From positions 930,001-994,000 of the forward strand of contig JASGHI010000003.1 of assembly GCA_049841155.1 (NCBI GenBank): a stretch of 64,000 nt of DNA. Direction: 5' to 3'. Shown in pieces: positions 10,284 to 20,577 of the stretch (within the stretch, counting starts at the first letter, position 1; the number at the start of each line of letters is the position of its first letter). Below the pieces are notes generated by a model. The model was not told the DNA's origin, ran no database searches, and was given only the letters and a program-made list of their open reading frames with translations. The position numbers and the translations under genes were made by a program. This stretch comes from ZC4RG30 sp049841155 (lineage in GTDB: Bacteria > Pseudomonadota > Gammaproteobacteria > Steroidobacterales > Steroidobacteraceae).

Positions 10284-13148
10284 TTATCCCGGGATGGAAT
10301 CGATGAGGCGCTGCGCTTCCTGACGCTGGCCCGGCGAACCTTCCTGCAGCACCTCGTTGAGGATGCTGCGGGCACCGTCCGGATCGCCCATATCCATGTA
10401 GGCGCGAGCCAGATCAAGCTTCGTGCCCACCTCGCTCATGGTGATGGGCTCGAGGTCCGCGACCGGCGCTGCCCCACCCGGGGTTGCGATCTCCTCCGGC
10501 CCGATGCGCTGCGTCTGCACGTATTCGCCGCCCTCGCCCTGCTCCGGCGCGCCCACGTCCAGATCGAGGCCGACGTCGGTGGCCACCAGTACGGGCCGCG
10601 TACCGGTGACCTCGTCCCCATCGAATGCTGACTCTGCGCCGAGATCGAAGTCCAGCGCAGCCAGCCGCGACGTCGCCCCGGCATCCTCCGACACCTGGTC
10701 GAACTGCAGGATCTGTGTCACCTGGGTCGACGACGGCTGCGACAGCGGATTGCCACCCCGGCCCGTCACATCGCCCAGCGGCAGCAGCTCGGTGAGCTGG
10801 TTGCCCACATCCCCGGCATCGTCCATGAAGTTGCGCGAGGTGTCCCCCAGACCCGCAATCAGCGTCGGAGCGTCCGGTCCATCCGGAGCATCCAGCGCGC
10901 GCGTGAGGCGCGAATCGTCGAGCAGGTTGGTGCCCGTGGCATCGAGCTTGCCCAGATCCAGACCCAGGTCATCGATGGCCAGCTCCGCGGTCTGGTCCAC
11001 CGAACCCAGATGCAGCTGCGCATCGAGCTTCTGGCGCATGGTCTGGCCAGGCTCCAGCTGCGGCTGTTCGACGGTGGGCCCCTCCGTGTCCATGCCGACG
11101 CGTACCGTCTGAGCCGCGTCGCCAAAGCCGGGCTGCACCATCTGCCGCGTCGTGGCCGTGACGGCCGAGTCATTGCCGCGGTTCGGATCGTCCAGCGAGA
11201 AATCCAGCGCCACCGAGTTGCCGGTGGGATCACGGTCGCCCAGCACGCTGCTGAGATCCAGATCCACTCCGCCATCGGTGGTGATCGACACTTCCGGCTC
11301 GCCGTGCAGGTCGAAATCGACGAGGTTCTGGCCGCCCTCGAGATTCAGGTCGATGCCGCCATGGCCCACGCCCGCAGCGCTCTGCGAGAACAGCGGCTCT
11401 TCGGGAGCCAGCTGCTTACCCATGATGACGACCTTCTCCCATTCACCGGGCTCGGCCTGGTCGCGGGTTTCGGCCAGTTCGTGCGCGGTCTGCAGGAATT
11501 GGTCCTTGTTGCCCCAGACGAAGAACACCTCGAGCAGCTTGAGCTTGAGGTCACGGCGCTGCGGCTCGCGCTCGATGGCCAGCCGCACCAGATCGGCGGC
11601 CTGGTCATACAGCCCGTAGGCCATGTGGAAATCCGCTTCGGCCAGCGGATCGCCCTGCTCCAGCGCAGCGGTGGCGTCGAGCTTGGGCAGCGAATCGGTG
11701 GCCGCCGCCTCGTCGATGTCGACCCGGCGCGAGGCGGACCTCTCGGCGAGATTTATGCGCTGATGGGTCCCTGACTCCTCGACGAGGAAACCGGCTTCGT
11801 CGGCATCGGCCACCGGCTTGCGCAGCGGCAAGGTGTTCGAAGAGGACTCGCGGAACTCCGGCCCGGCACCGGCGCCGAAAGCGCCAAGACCTGCATCCAG
11901 CTCCTGCTCGCGCTTGCGGCGCGCGGAGCGCAGGCCGAGCCAACCCAGCAGCAGAACCAGCAGGCCCACGGGGATGTACCACAGCGCCTTGAGCCGGTCG
12001 ATGAGGGTGGGGCCCGCTTCCGGAGCCGACGCCGGTGCAGCGGCCGGCTGCTGGGGCGGCGGCGGTGCCTCGGCGGCAGCCTCCGCAGCAGGCGGTTCAG
12101 CCGGCGCTGCGGTTTGCGGAGCTTCGGCCTCGGGAGTGGCCGGCGGCGCTTCGATTTCCTCTGGCGACGCCGGAGCGGCGGGCGCAGCCGTGCCGGACTG
12201 CAGACGGGCAAGCTCCGCATTGCGCAGTTCGAGCAGGCGGCGGCTCTCGGCCAGCTCGCCTTCGAGACGGGACACCCTGTCGCGCAGCGCTGCGACCTCG
12301 GCACCCTCCGCACCACCACCCTGGGTGGCCGTGCCACCCGGAGGCACCAGGCGCAGCCGCGGGTCCGCGGAGCCCGAAGCCGATTCGCCGCGCGCACTGT
12401 TCCATGAGACGGACTGGCGGCGCACTTCGCGGCGCGCCTCACCCGGATCCACGGCGGCAATCGCACCGGCATCCGGCACGCGCAGCACAGCGCCGGAGCG
12501 CAGCAGGTTGATATTGCCTTCGAAGGCCGACGGGTTGGCGCGATAGATGGCCATCATGGCCTGATCGCTGCCGTCGGACACGCGGCGCGCCACCAGGGAC
12601 AGTGAATCGCCGCGCTGGACGGTATAGCTTCCCTCCCCGCCGCTGGCTGCCGCCTGCGGCGCCGGACGGTCGATGGTGGCGCTGCGCTCGCCGGCACCGG
12701 TGGCAGGCGCCGCCACCGGCGGCGGCGCACCGCTTCCGGCCGCAGCCGGCGCAAACACCGGCGGATCGAACAGCACGGTGTATTCACGCACGATGCGCTG
12801 CCGGGCCACGTTGGCCTCGACCAGCAGCGTCGCAAAGGGTTCGGTCATCGGCGCGCTGGAGGACAGCATGATCACGTCGCGGCCATCGGCGCTGCGGCCG
12901 GTGCGCATCTGGATGCCCGCAATGAAGGCGGGGTAATCCAGGCCGTAGCGCGCGAACAGGTCCCGCGACGCCATCTGCACCCGCAGGCCCGCCAGCTCCT
13001 CGGCGGTGGCGCCGATGAGCTCGATTTCCGCATTCAGCGGCGAATTCAGCGGTGACTTGAGCTGGATATCTCCCAGCCCCAGCGCATGGGAAAGACCGGG
13101 CAATGCCACCAGCAGCGAGACTGCTGCGCTGCGAACTTTAAGACGCAT
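10284..13148 (-). CDS. fimV: FimV, type IV pilus assembly/peptidoglycan-binding hub
   Basis: A 954-residue protein with a signal peptide (MRLKVRSAAVSLLVALPG, cut near LSHALG). The FimV N-terminal domain has LGDIQLKSPLNSPLNAEIEL. A LysM domain near residues 175-226 (YTVQRGDSLSLVARRV) should bind peptidoglycan. A coiled-coil stretch, a Pro/Ala-rich linker, one membrane segment near 400 and a long acidic cytoplasmic part follow. The end is the FimV C-terminal TPR-like domain (VGTKLDLARAYMDMGDPDGA). The methionine at 13148 was preferred over one four codons upstream because it starts the signal peptide directly. FimV supports pilus assembly, twitching and cAMP signalling in Pseudomonas; a fimX gene lies 10 kb away. 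Confidence 0.93.
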   Translation of the reverse strand: MRLKVRSAAVSLLVALPGLSHALGLGDIQLKSPLNSPLNAEIELIGATAEELAGLRVQMASRDLFARYGLDYPAFIAGIQMRTGRSADGRDVIMLSSSAPMTEPFATLLVEANVARQRIVREYTVLFDPPVFAPAAAGSGAPPPVAAPATGAGERSATIDRPAPQAAASGGEGSYTVQRGDSLSLVARRVSDGSDQAMMAIYRANPSAFEGNINLLRSGAVLRVPDAGAIAAVDPGEARREVRRQSVSWNSARGESASGSADPRLRLVPPGGTATQGGGAEGAEVAALRDRVSRLEGELAESRRLLELRNAELARLQSGTAAPAAPASPEEIEAPPATPEAEAPQTAAPAEPPAAEAAAEAPPPPQQPAAAPASAPEAGPTLIDRLKALWYIPVGLLVLLLGWLGLRSARRKREQELDAGLGAFGAGAGPEFRESSSNTLPLRKPVADADEAGFLVEESGTHQRINLAERSASRRVDIDEAAATDSLPKLDATAALEQGDPLAEADFHMAYGLYDQAADLVRLAIEREPQRRDLKLKLLEVFFVWGNKDQFLQTAHELAETRDQAEPGEWEKVVIMGKQLAPEEPLFSQSAAGVGHGGIDLNLEGGQNLVDFDLHGEPEVSITTDGGVDLDLSSVLGDRDPTGNSVALDFSLDDPNRGNDSAVTATTRQMVQPGFGDAAQTVRVGMDTEGPTVEQPQLEPGQTMRQKLDAQLHLGSVDQTAELAIDDLGLDLGKLDATGTNLLDDSRLTRALDAPDGPDAPTLIAGLGDTSRNFMDDAGDVGNQLTELLPLGDVTGRGGNPLSQPSSTQVTQILQFDQVSEDAGATSRLAALDFDLGAESAFDGDEVTGTRPVLVATDVGLDLDVGAPEQGEGGEYVQTQRIGPEEIATPGGAAPVADLEPITMSEVGTKLDLARAYMDMGDPDGARSILNEVLQEGSPGQRQEAQRLIDSIPG

Positions 13149-13247
13149 CAGGACTCCCACTGCCGTAGAAGGTCATAAATCCCACTGAGAACATGGGGTT
13201 AGGCTCTGTTTCTGCGGCTTCCCAAACTTGCGGCAATATAACTTAAC

Positions 13248-14272
<1,025 letters not shown>

Positions 14273-14276
<4 letters not shown>

Positions 14277-15370
14277 CCTCTGTCGGTAATGACGGGTACG
14301 GATGATCGCACATCCGCGTTCTGCCCCCGGTGGCGCAGGTAGTGGTCCATCAGCACCAGCGCCAGCATCGCCTCGGCGATGGGCGTGGCACGCAGGCCCA
14401 CGCAGGGATCATGACGGCCGGTGGTGACCACGTCCACGGCATTGCCGGCAAGGTCGATGGTGCGGCCCGGCACCTGGATGCTGGAGGTGGGCTTCAGCGC
14501 CAGGTGCGCAATGATGTCCTGTCCGGTGGAAATGCCGCCCAGGATGCCGCCGGCATGGTTGGAGGCAAAGCCCGTGGGCGTGAGTTCGTCGCGGTGGGCG
14601 CTGCCGCGCTGCGCTGCAACCGCCACGCCGTCGCCGATCTCCACGGACTTCACCGCGTTGATGCTCATCAGCGCATGGGCGATGTCGGCATCCAGGCGGT
14701 CGAACACCGGTTCGCCCAGCCCCACGGGCACGCCATGGGCAATCACCGTGACCTTCGCGCCCACCGAATCGCCGGCCTCGCGCAGCTTCCAGATGTAGTC
14801 CTCCAGCTCCTGCACGCGTGCCGGATCGGGGCTGAAGAAGGGGTTGTCGTAGGCCGCCATGGGATCGCGCGGCTGCAGCAGGATTTCACCCACCTGGCTC
14901 ACATAGCCGTGGATGCGCACACCGAGCCGGTCTGCCAGAAACTTGCGTGCCACCGCACCGGCCGCCACACGCATCACCGTCTCGCGTGCCGAGGAGCGGC
15001 CACCGCCCCGGTGGTCACGCAGGCCGTATTTCTGCTGGTAGGTGTAGTCCGCATGTCCGGGGCGGAAGCGGTCCTTGAGCTTGTCGTAGTCGCGCGAGCG
15101 CGCGTCGCTGTTCTCGATGAGAAGGCCGATGGAGGTGCCCGTGGTGCGGCCCTCGAACACTCCCGACAGGATGCGCACCTGGTCGTTCTCGCGGCGCTGG
15201 CTGACGAATTTCGAGGTGCCGGTGCGGCGGCGGTCCACATCGGCCTGGATGTCGGCTTCGCAGAGCGCAAGTCCCGGCGGACAGCCGTCGATGATGCAGC
15301 CGAGGGCCGGCCCATGGCTTTCGCCAAAGGTCGAAACGACGAACATCCTGCCGAAACTGTTGCCTGACAC
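14273..15370 (-). CDS. aroC: Chorismate synthase AroC
   Basis: A 365-residue flavin-dependent enzyme making chorismate from EPSP, the last shikimate step. FGESHGPALGCIIDGCPPGL and the RGGGRSSARETVMRVAAGA signature are intact. The start is taken as GTG at 15368-15370, giving VSGNSFGRMFVVSTFGESHG, which matches the MAGNTIGQLF opening of E. coli AroC. A second GTG at 15385 overlaps the prmB stop and is an alternative. The prmB-aroC order is the same as in E. coli. The 3' end overlaps asd by four bases. Confidence 0.95.
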
Positions 15371-15381
15371 GAACTCCCCAC

Positions 15382-16311
15382 TCACCCGCCGGCCGCGCGC
15401 GCCAGCTGCTCCGCCGTCAACACGAACACACCGCCACCGCCGCGCTCGAACTGCAGCCAGACGAAAGGCAGCCGCGGATACGCCCGGCGGACAGCCGCTT
15501 CGGTATTGCCCACCTCGACCACCAGCACACCCGAAGGCGCCAGGTGATCCGCAGCTTCGCGCAGCAGCACGCGCACGGCGTCCATGCCATCCGGGCCCGA
15601 CGCGAGCCCCAGTTCGGGTTCGTGCCGGTATTCGGCCGGAAGGCCACGCATTTCCGCCGCACCGACATAGGGCGGATTGCTGACGATGATATCGTAGCGC
15701 TGCCCCTCCAGGGCCTCGAAATGGCTGGATTGCAACAGCCGCACGCGCCGCGACAGGCCCAGCTGGCGCCGGTTGATCCGCGCCACCTGCAGCGCAGCGG
15801 CGCTGATGTCCACCGCATCGACCCGAGCGCGCGGAAAGGCCAGCGCACTGGCGAGCGCAATGCAGCCCGAACCGGTGCCCACGTCGAGGATGCGCCGTAC
15901 CCGCTCCGGCTCTACCCAGGGCGCGAAGCGCGCCTCGATCAGCTCGGCAATCGGCGAGCGCGGCACCAGCACCCGCTGATCCACGAAGAAAGGCACGCCG
16001 GCGAACCAGCAGCGGCCGGTGAGATACACGGCCGGCACGCGTTCCTCGATGCGCCGCTGCAGCAGCGCCGCGAACTTCCCGGCCCGGGACTGCGGAACCC
16101 GGCGTGCCAGGTCCTTTTCTTCCAGCGGCCGGTCCAGGCCCAGCGCGAAGGCCAGCAGCGCCGCCGCCTCGTCGCCGGGATTGTCGGTGCCATGCCCATA
16201 GTGCAGCCGGGCGCGCTGCAGGCGCCGCCGCCCGCGCGCGAGCAATGCGGCGACGGTCTGCGGTTGCGCCGGAGTCCGGCGGGTGCTGTGGGATAATCGC
16301 CTGATGTCCAA
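15382..16311 (-). CDS. prmB: Ribosomal protein uL3 glutamine methyltransferase PrmB
   Basis: A 309-residue SAM-dependent methyltransferase that modifies a glutamine of ribosomal protein L3. PrmB rather than PrmC is chosen from the YGHGTDNPGDEA motif (near residue 38), RVLVPRSPIAELIE, and EYRHEPELGLASGPDG. The SAM site is ILDVGTGSGCIAL and the catalytic motif is NPPY. The start appears to be TTG at 16309-16311, since no ATG or GTG lies in frame upstream of YGHG. That places the start 8 bp inside the divergent sco1 gene. A TTG at 16245 is possible but would leave a short N-terminus. Confidence 0.88.
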   Translation of the reverse strand: MDIRRLSHSTRRTPAQPQTVAALLARGRRRLQRARLHYGHGTDNPGDEAAALLAFALGLDRPLEEKDLARRVPQSRAGKFAALLQRRIEERVPAVYLTGRCWFAGVPFFVDQRVLVPRSPIAELIEARFAPWVEPERVRRILDVGTGSGCIALASALAFPRARVDAVDISAAALQVARINRRQLGLSRRVRLLQSSHFEALEGQRYDIIVSNPPYVGAAEMRGLPAEYRHEPELGLASGPDGMDAVRVLLREAADHLAPSGVLVVEVGNTEAAVRRAYPRLPFVWLQFERGGGGVFVLTAEQLARAAGG

Positions 16312-16912
16312 GAATCGCTCCGTCCTCTACTTCAGCCTCGTGGCGCTGGCGGCACTGGCCTTCGGCTTCATCGTGTCGCGCCAGTTCGCCACACCTGCCG
16401 AACCGCTCGAAGCCGGCACGCGCCTGCCCCAGCCGCGCGAGCTTGCGGCATTTTCGCTGACGGATCACCTCGGCGCCTCCTTCACGAACGCCCGGTTGCA
16501 GGGCGAGCCTCATCTGGTGTTCTTCGGTTTCACCCACTGCCCGGACGTATGCCCCACCACGCTTGCCCTGCTGGCGCAGCTGGCGCGCGATCCGGCAGCG
16601 CACACGCCGGCCACATTGTTCGTGACCGTCGACCCTGAGCGCGACGACCTGCTGACGCTGCACCGTTACGTGGATGCCTTCGACGGGCATTTCATCGGCC
16701 TGCGCGGCGAGGACGCGCAGCTCGAACCGCTGCTGCAAAGCCTCGGTGTGGTGCGCGCCATCCAGCGCACACCCGATGGGCTTTACACGGTGGACCACAG
16801 CGCCACGCTCTTCTATCTCGACGGGCAGGGCCGCCTCGCTGCCGTGTTCACCCCGCCCTTCTCGCTGCCGAAGCTGCGCGCGGACCTCACGCGCCTGGCC
16901 GCCGCGGGCTGA
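16304..16912 (+). CDS. sco1: SCO1/SenC-type copper chaperone
   Basis: A 202-residue protein anchored by one N-terminal membrane segment (VLYFSLVALAALAFGFIV), with a periplasmic thioredoxin-like domain. The copper-binding motif HCPDVCP (CxxxC) is present and a downstream VDHSATLFYLD supplies the conserved histidine. Such proteins help build the CuA centre of cytochrome c oxidase. ATG at 16304 was chosen; a GTG seven codons earlier is possible. Its 5' end overlaps the divergent prmB start, so its promoter must lie inside prmB. psd follows after 5 bp. Confidence 0.9.
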   Translation: MSKNRSVLYFSLVALAALAFGFIVSRQFATPAEPLEAGTRLPQPRELAAFSLTDHLGASFTNARLQGEPHLVFFGFTHCPDVCPTTLALLAQLARDPAAHTPATLFVTVDPERDDLLTLHRYVDAFDGHFIGLRGEDAQLEPLLQSLGVVRAIQRTPDGLYTVDHSATLFYLDGQGRLAAVFTPPFSLPKLRADLTRLAAAG

Positions 16913-16917
16913 CTGCC

Positions 16918-17781
16918 ATGCCGGGAGCCTTTTCACTGCTGCAGTACATCCTGCCCCACCATGCACTGTCGCGCTTCGTCGGTGCCTGCGCTGCGCTGCG
17001 CTGGCGGCCGGCGAAGAACCTGCTGATCGGCGCCTTCATGCGCGGTTACCGGCCCGATCTCGCCGACGCCGCGCAGCCCGACCCCTTCGCCTATCCCAGC
17101 TTCAACGCCTTCTTCACGCGCGCGCTGCGCGAGGGCGCGCGGCCACTGGCCGGCGGCGAGGATGTAGCGGTATCGCCGGTGGACGGGCGCGTGAACCAGG
17201 CCGGCCCCATCGCAGCCGACCGGCTGCTGCAGGCCAAGGGCCACGACTACACGCTCGAAGCACTGCTCGCCGGCGCCGCGCCCGGCTGGGCTGGCCGCTT
17301 CCGCAACGGCGCCTTCGCCACGCTGTATCTCGCCCCCATCAACTACCACCGCATCCACATGCCCGCGGCCGGCACTTTGCGCGAGGCCTGGTACGTGCCG
17401 GGAAGGCTGTTCAACGTGGGGCTTGCCGCTTCGCGCGACATTCCCGGCCTCTTTGCGCGCAACGAGCGCGTGGTGCTGCTGTTCGACGGCGCGGCGGGCC
17501 CCTTCGCGCTGATCTTCGTCGGTGCGCTCAACGTGGGAAGCATGGATACGGTCTGGCATGGCAACGTGGCGCCGCGGCGGCCGCGGCGCGTGCAGCGCCT
17601 GCCACTGCCTGAGGACCGGCCGCTGCACCTGCCGCGCGGCGCCGAGGCCGGACGCTTCAACATGGGTTCCACCGTCATCGTGCTGTTCGGCCCCGGCCAG
17701 GTCGAGCTGGAGCCCACGCTCACCACCGGCGAACCCATCCGCATGGGCACTGCGCTGGCGCGTTTCACCACGCCGCGATGA
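16918..17781 (+). CDS. psd: Phosphatidylserine decarboxylase proenzyme
   Basis: A 287-residue proenzyme making phosphatidylethanolamine at the inner membrane. It self-cleaves before Ser251 in the NMGST motif (Gly250-Ser251), leaving a pyruvoyl group on the alpha chain. Asp90 (VDGR) and His147 (YHRIHMP) complete the expected catalytic triad. Length fits proteobacterial Psd (about 290-320). It is 5 bp after sco1 and overlaps epmA by four bases (ATGA). Confidence 0.96.
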   Translation: MPGAFSLLQYILPHHALSRFVGACAALRWRPAKNLLIGAFMRGYRPDLADAAQPDPFAYPSFNAFFTRALREGARPLAGGEDVAVSPVDGRVNQAGPIAADRLLQAKGHDYTLEALLAGAAPGWAGRFRNGAFATLYLAPINYHRIHMPAAGTLREAWYVPGRLFNVGLAASRDIPGLFARNERVVLLFDGAAGPFALIFVGALNVGSMDTVWHGNVAPRRPRRVQRLPLPEDRPLHLPRGAEAGRFNMGSTVIVLFGPGQVELEPTLTTGEPIRMGTALARFTTPR

Positions 17782-18734
17782 GCTGGCGCCCCACTGCCCC
17801 GCCCGCGGCCCTGGCGCTGCGCGCACGGCTGCTGGAGACCACGCGCGCGTTCTTCCGCGAGCGCGGCGTGCTCGAAGTGACTACTCCGGTCGCGGTGCGC
17901 CACGGCGTCACCGATCCGCAGCTGGCAAGCTTTGCGCTCGCCGGCGATGGCCCGCGCTACCTGCAGACCTCACCCGAGTACGCCATGAAGCGGCTGCTGG
18001 CGGCGGGCAGCGGCGACATCTTCCAGGTCTGCCAGGTATTCCGGGACGATGAGCGCAGCCGGCTGCACAACCCGGAGTTCACTCTGGTGGAGTGGTATCG
18101 CGTCGGCTTCGACCTGCCGCAGATCATGGAGGAGACGGCCGGCCTCGTCGCCCGATTGCTCACCACTGCGGGCGCCGCGCCGCGGACCCTGCAGCCGCTG
18201 TCCTACCGCGAGGCCTTCGCGCCGCTGGGCATCGATCCGCTGACGGTCGAGGAAACGCGGCTGCGTAAGCTCGCCCGCGACCGCGGGCTTGCGGCGCCGG
18301 CCACGCAGGCACTGGACCGCGACGGGCTGCTGGATTTCCTCATCGCCGTGGTCATCGGACCGACTCTGGGACGCAATGCGCTGTGCGCGCTGCACCACTA
18401 TCCGGCCTCGCAGGCCGCATTGGCCCGGCACGATCCGCAGCAACCCGGCACCGCGCTGCGCTTCGAGCTGTATGCCGACGGCATCGAGCTCGCCAATGGC
18501 TATGTGGAGCTGGCCGACGCCGCCGAACAGCAGCGCCGCTTCGAAAGCGACCGGCAGGTGCGCGCACGCCTGGGCCGCGCCGACATGCAACCCGATGCCT
18601 CACTGCTCGCGGCCCTGGCCGCGGGATTGCCCGACTGTGCCGGCGTGGCGCTGGGATTCGACCGCGTGCTGATGCTCGCCGCCGGTGCGGGCAGCATCGA
18701 TGAGGTGATCGCCTTTACCTGGGAGAACGCCTAG
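17778..18734 (+). CDS. epmA: EF-P--(R)-beta-lysine ligase EpmA
   Basis: A 318-residue class II lysyl-tRNA-synthetase paralogue lacking the anticodon-binding domain. It activates (R)-beta-lysine and attaches it to a lysine of EF-P. Motif 2 is visible as FRDDERSRLHNPEFTLVEWYR, and motif 3 as VALGFDRVLML near the C-terminus. Length matches E. coli EpmA (325). It overlaps psd and is followed tail-to-tail by efp, its protein substrate. Confidence 0.95.
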   Translation: MSWRPTAPPAALALRARLLETTRAFFRERGVLEVTTPVAVRHGVTDPQLASFALAGDGPRYLQTSPEYAMKRLLAAGSGDIFQVCQVFRDDERSRLHNPEFTLVEWYRVGFDLPQIMEETAGLVARLLTTAGAAPRTLQPLSYREAFAPLGIDPLTVEETRLRKLARDRGLAAPATQALDRDGLLDFLIAVVIGPTLGRNALCALHHYPASQAALARHDPQQPGTALRFELYADGIELANGYVELADAAEQQRRFESDRQVRARLGRADMQPDASLLAALAAGLPDCAGVALGFDRVLMLAAGAGSIDEVIAFTWENA

Positions 18735-18771
18735 CACACGCCCGCGCGAGCGATGCGCGAGTCCCGGTGCG

Positions 18772-19338
18772 TTATTTGGCGCGCGAAATGTACTCGCCGG
18801 TGCGGGTGTCGATCTTGAGCACCTCGCCCTCGTTGATGAACAGCGGCACGCGTACCACGGCACCGGTTTCCATCTTGGCCGGCTTCTGGCCACCCGTGGC
18901 CGTATCGCCGCGCAGGCCCGGATCAGTCTCGACCACTTTGAGGTCGATGTGCGCCGGCGGCGTGACCTGCAGGGGCACGCCGTTCCACAGCGTGACGATG
19001 CAGGTGATGCCGTCCTTGAGCCACTTGGCGTTGTCGCCCACGGCGGCGGCGCCGGCGGTGTACTGCTCGAAGTTGTCGGGCACCATGAAATGCCAGAAAT
19101 CGCCATCGGCGTAGAGATACTGCATGTCGGTATCGACCACGTCGGCAGCCTCGACGCTGTCGCCGGACTTGAACGTGCGCTCGACGGTACGCCCCGTCTT
19201 GAGGTTGCGCACTTTGACGCGGTTGAAGGCCTGGCCCTTGCCCGGCTTGACCATCTCGTTCTCGACGATCGTGTAGGGATCGTTGTCGAGCAGGATCTTG
19301 AGGCCGGACTTGAACTCGCTGGTGTTGTAGGTCGCCAT
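18772..19338 (-). CDS. efp: Translation elongation factor P
   Basis: A 188-residue EF-P that relieves ribosome stalling at polyproline. The modification site is Lys34 in VKPGKGQAF, matching the lysine modified in E. coli. Three beta-barrel domains of normal length follow, ending in the typical RTGEYISRAK. The Lys34-type loop together with neighbouring epmA and epmB indicates beta-lysylation rather than the rhamnosylation seen in Pseudomonas. It is divergent from epmB with 40 bp between start codons. Confidence 0.97.
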   Translation of the reverse strand: MATYNTSEFKSGLKILLDNDPYTIVENEMVKPGKGQAFNRVKVRNLKTGRTVERTFKSGDSVEAADVVDTDMQYLYADGDFWHFMVPDNFEQYTAGAAAVGDNAKWLKDGITCIVTLWNGVPLQVTPPAHIDLKVVETDPGLRGDTATGGQKPAKMETGAVVRVPLFINEGEVLKIDTRTGEYISRAK

Positions 19339-19378
19339 GTCGCTACCGCAGAATGCAGCCCATGAAAAGGGGCGGCGA

Positions 19379-20434
19379 ATGATAGCGGCTCAACCTGCGG
19401 GCCGCCACACGGCGTCCTCGACCTGGCAGCGGGAGCTGGCCGAGGCCTTCTCGGACCCGGTCGAGCTGCTGGCCGCGCTCGGCCTCACCCCGGAAATGCT
19501 CGATCCGCCGCAGACGGCCGGCCGGATGCGCACCGCCGCCGGCCAGTTTCCGCTGCGGGTGCCGCGCAGCTACGCCGCCCGCATGCGCGCCGGCGACCCG
19601 CGCGACCCGCTGCTGCTGCAGGTGCTGGCCCAGGGCAGCGAGCTGGCCGCGGCGGCGGGCTATGGAACCGATCCTCTGGAGGAGCAGGCCGCCCGCAAGG
19701 CTCCGGGGCTGCTGCACAAGTACGCCGGACGCGCGCTGCTGGTAACCACCGGCGCCTGTGCCGTGCACTGCCGCTACTGCTTCCGCCGCCACCACGACTA
19801 CAGCGCCGACCAGCCGGAACAGGACCTGCCGCGCTGGGCACCGGCCCTGCAGGCATTGCAGTCGGATCCCAGCATCGAGGAGATCATCTTGAGCGGCGGC
19901 GATCCGCTGTCGCTGGCGAATCCACGCCTGGAAGCGCTGCTCACCCAGCTTGCCGCCCTGCCGCAGATCCGCCGCATCCGCATCCACACGCGCACGCCCA
20001 TCGCGCTGCCGGCGCGCGTGGATGTCGGCCTGCTGCAGCTGCTCGCGCGCGTGCCGCGTGAGCTCATCATCGTGGTGCACGCCAACCATCCGCGCGAACT
20101 GGATGCCGATACTGCCGCGGCATTGCAGAAGCTGCGCCAGCACTGCCGGCTGCTGCTGAACCAGTCGGTGCTGCTGGCCGGCGTCAACGACGATGCCCAC
20201 ACGCTCACCGCCCTGTCGCAGCGACTGTTCGAATGCGGCGTGCTGCCCTACTACCTGCACCAGCTCGACCACGTCGCGGGAGCCGCGCATTTCGAGGTAC
20301 CCGACTCCCGCGCGCTGGCGCTCGTCGCCCAGGTAAACGCCAGTCTGCCCGGCTACCTGGTGCCGAAACTGGTGCGCGAGGTGCCGGGCGCAGCGGCCAA
20401 GTTACCGGTGCAGTCGAGCCTCGATCCCGCATAG
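19379..20434 (+). CDS. epmB: L-lysine 2,3-aminomutase EpmB (EF-P pathway)
   Basis: A 351-residue radical SAM enzyme with PLP that converts L-lysine to (R)-beta-lysine for EpmA. The 4Fe-4S ligands are Cys127, Cys131 and Cys134 in ACAVHCRYCFRRH. The SGGDPL motif and HTRTPIALPARV follow, as in EpmB. Start at 19379 was chosen because an AAGGGGCGG ribosome-binding site lies just upstream; a methionine 14 codons earlier has none and would begin within the efp start region. It is transcribed away from efp. Confidence 0.94.
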   Translation: MIAAQPAGRHTASSTWQRELAEAFSDPVELLAALGLTPEMLDPPQTAGRMRTAAGQFPLRVPRSYAARMRAGDPRDPLLLQVLAQGSELAAAAGYGTDPLEEQAARKAPGLLHKYAGRALLVTTGACAVHCRYCFRRHHDYSADQPEQDLPRWAPALQALQSDPSIEEIILSGGDPLSLANPRLEALLTQLAALPQIRRIRIHTRTPIALPARVDVGLLQLLARVPRELIIVVHANHPRELDADTAAALQKLRQHCRLLLNQSVLLAGVNDDAHTLTALSQRLFECGVLPYYLHQLDHVAGAAHFEVPDSRALALVAQVNASLPGYLVPKLVREVPGAAAKLPVQSSLDPA

Positions 20435-20577
20435 GCCGCTCCGGGCCGATGAGCCTATGGCCGGAGCCGTTCCGTCCCTGGCCCGAATGTGTCCGAGCTC
20501 ACAATCGCGGCGGCGCCGCTGGCTTAACATTTTCCCCTTCGCCGCCCGCGTCCAGGCTACCTCAGAGGTCTCTCAAA

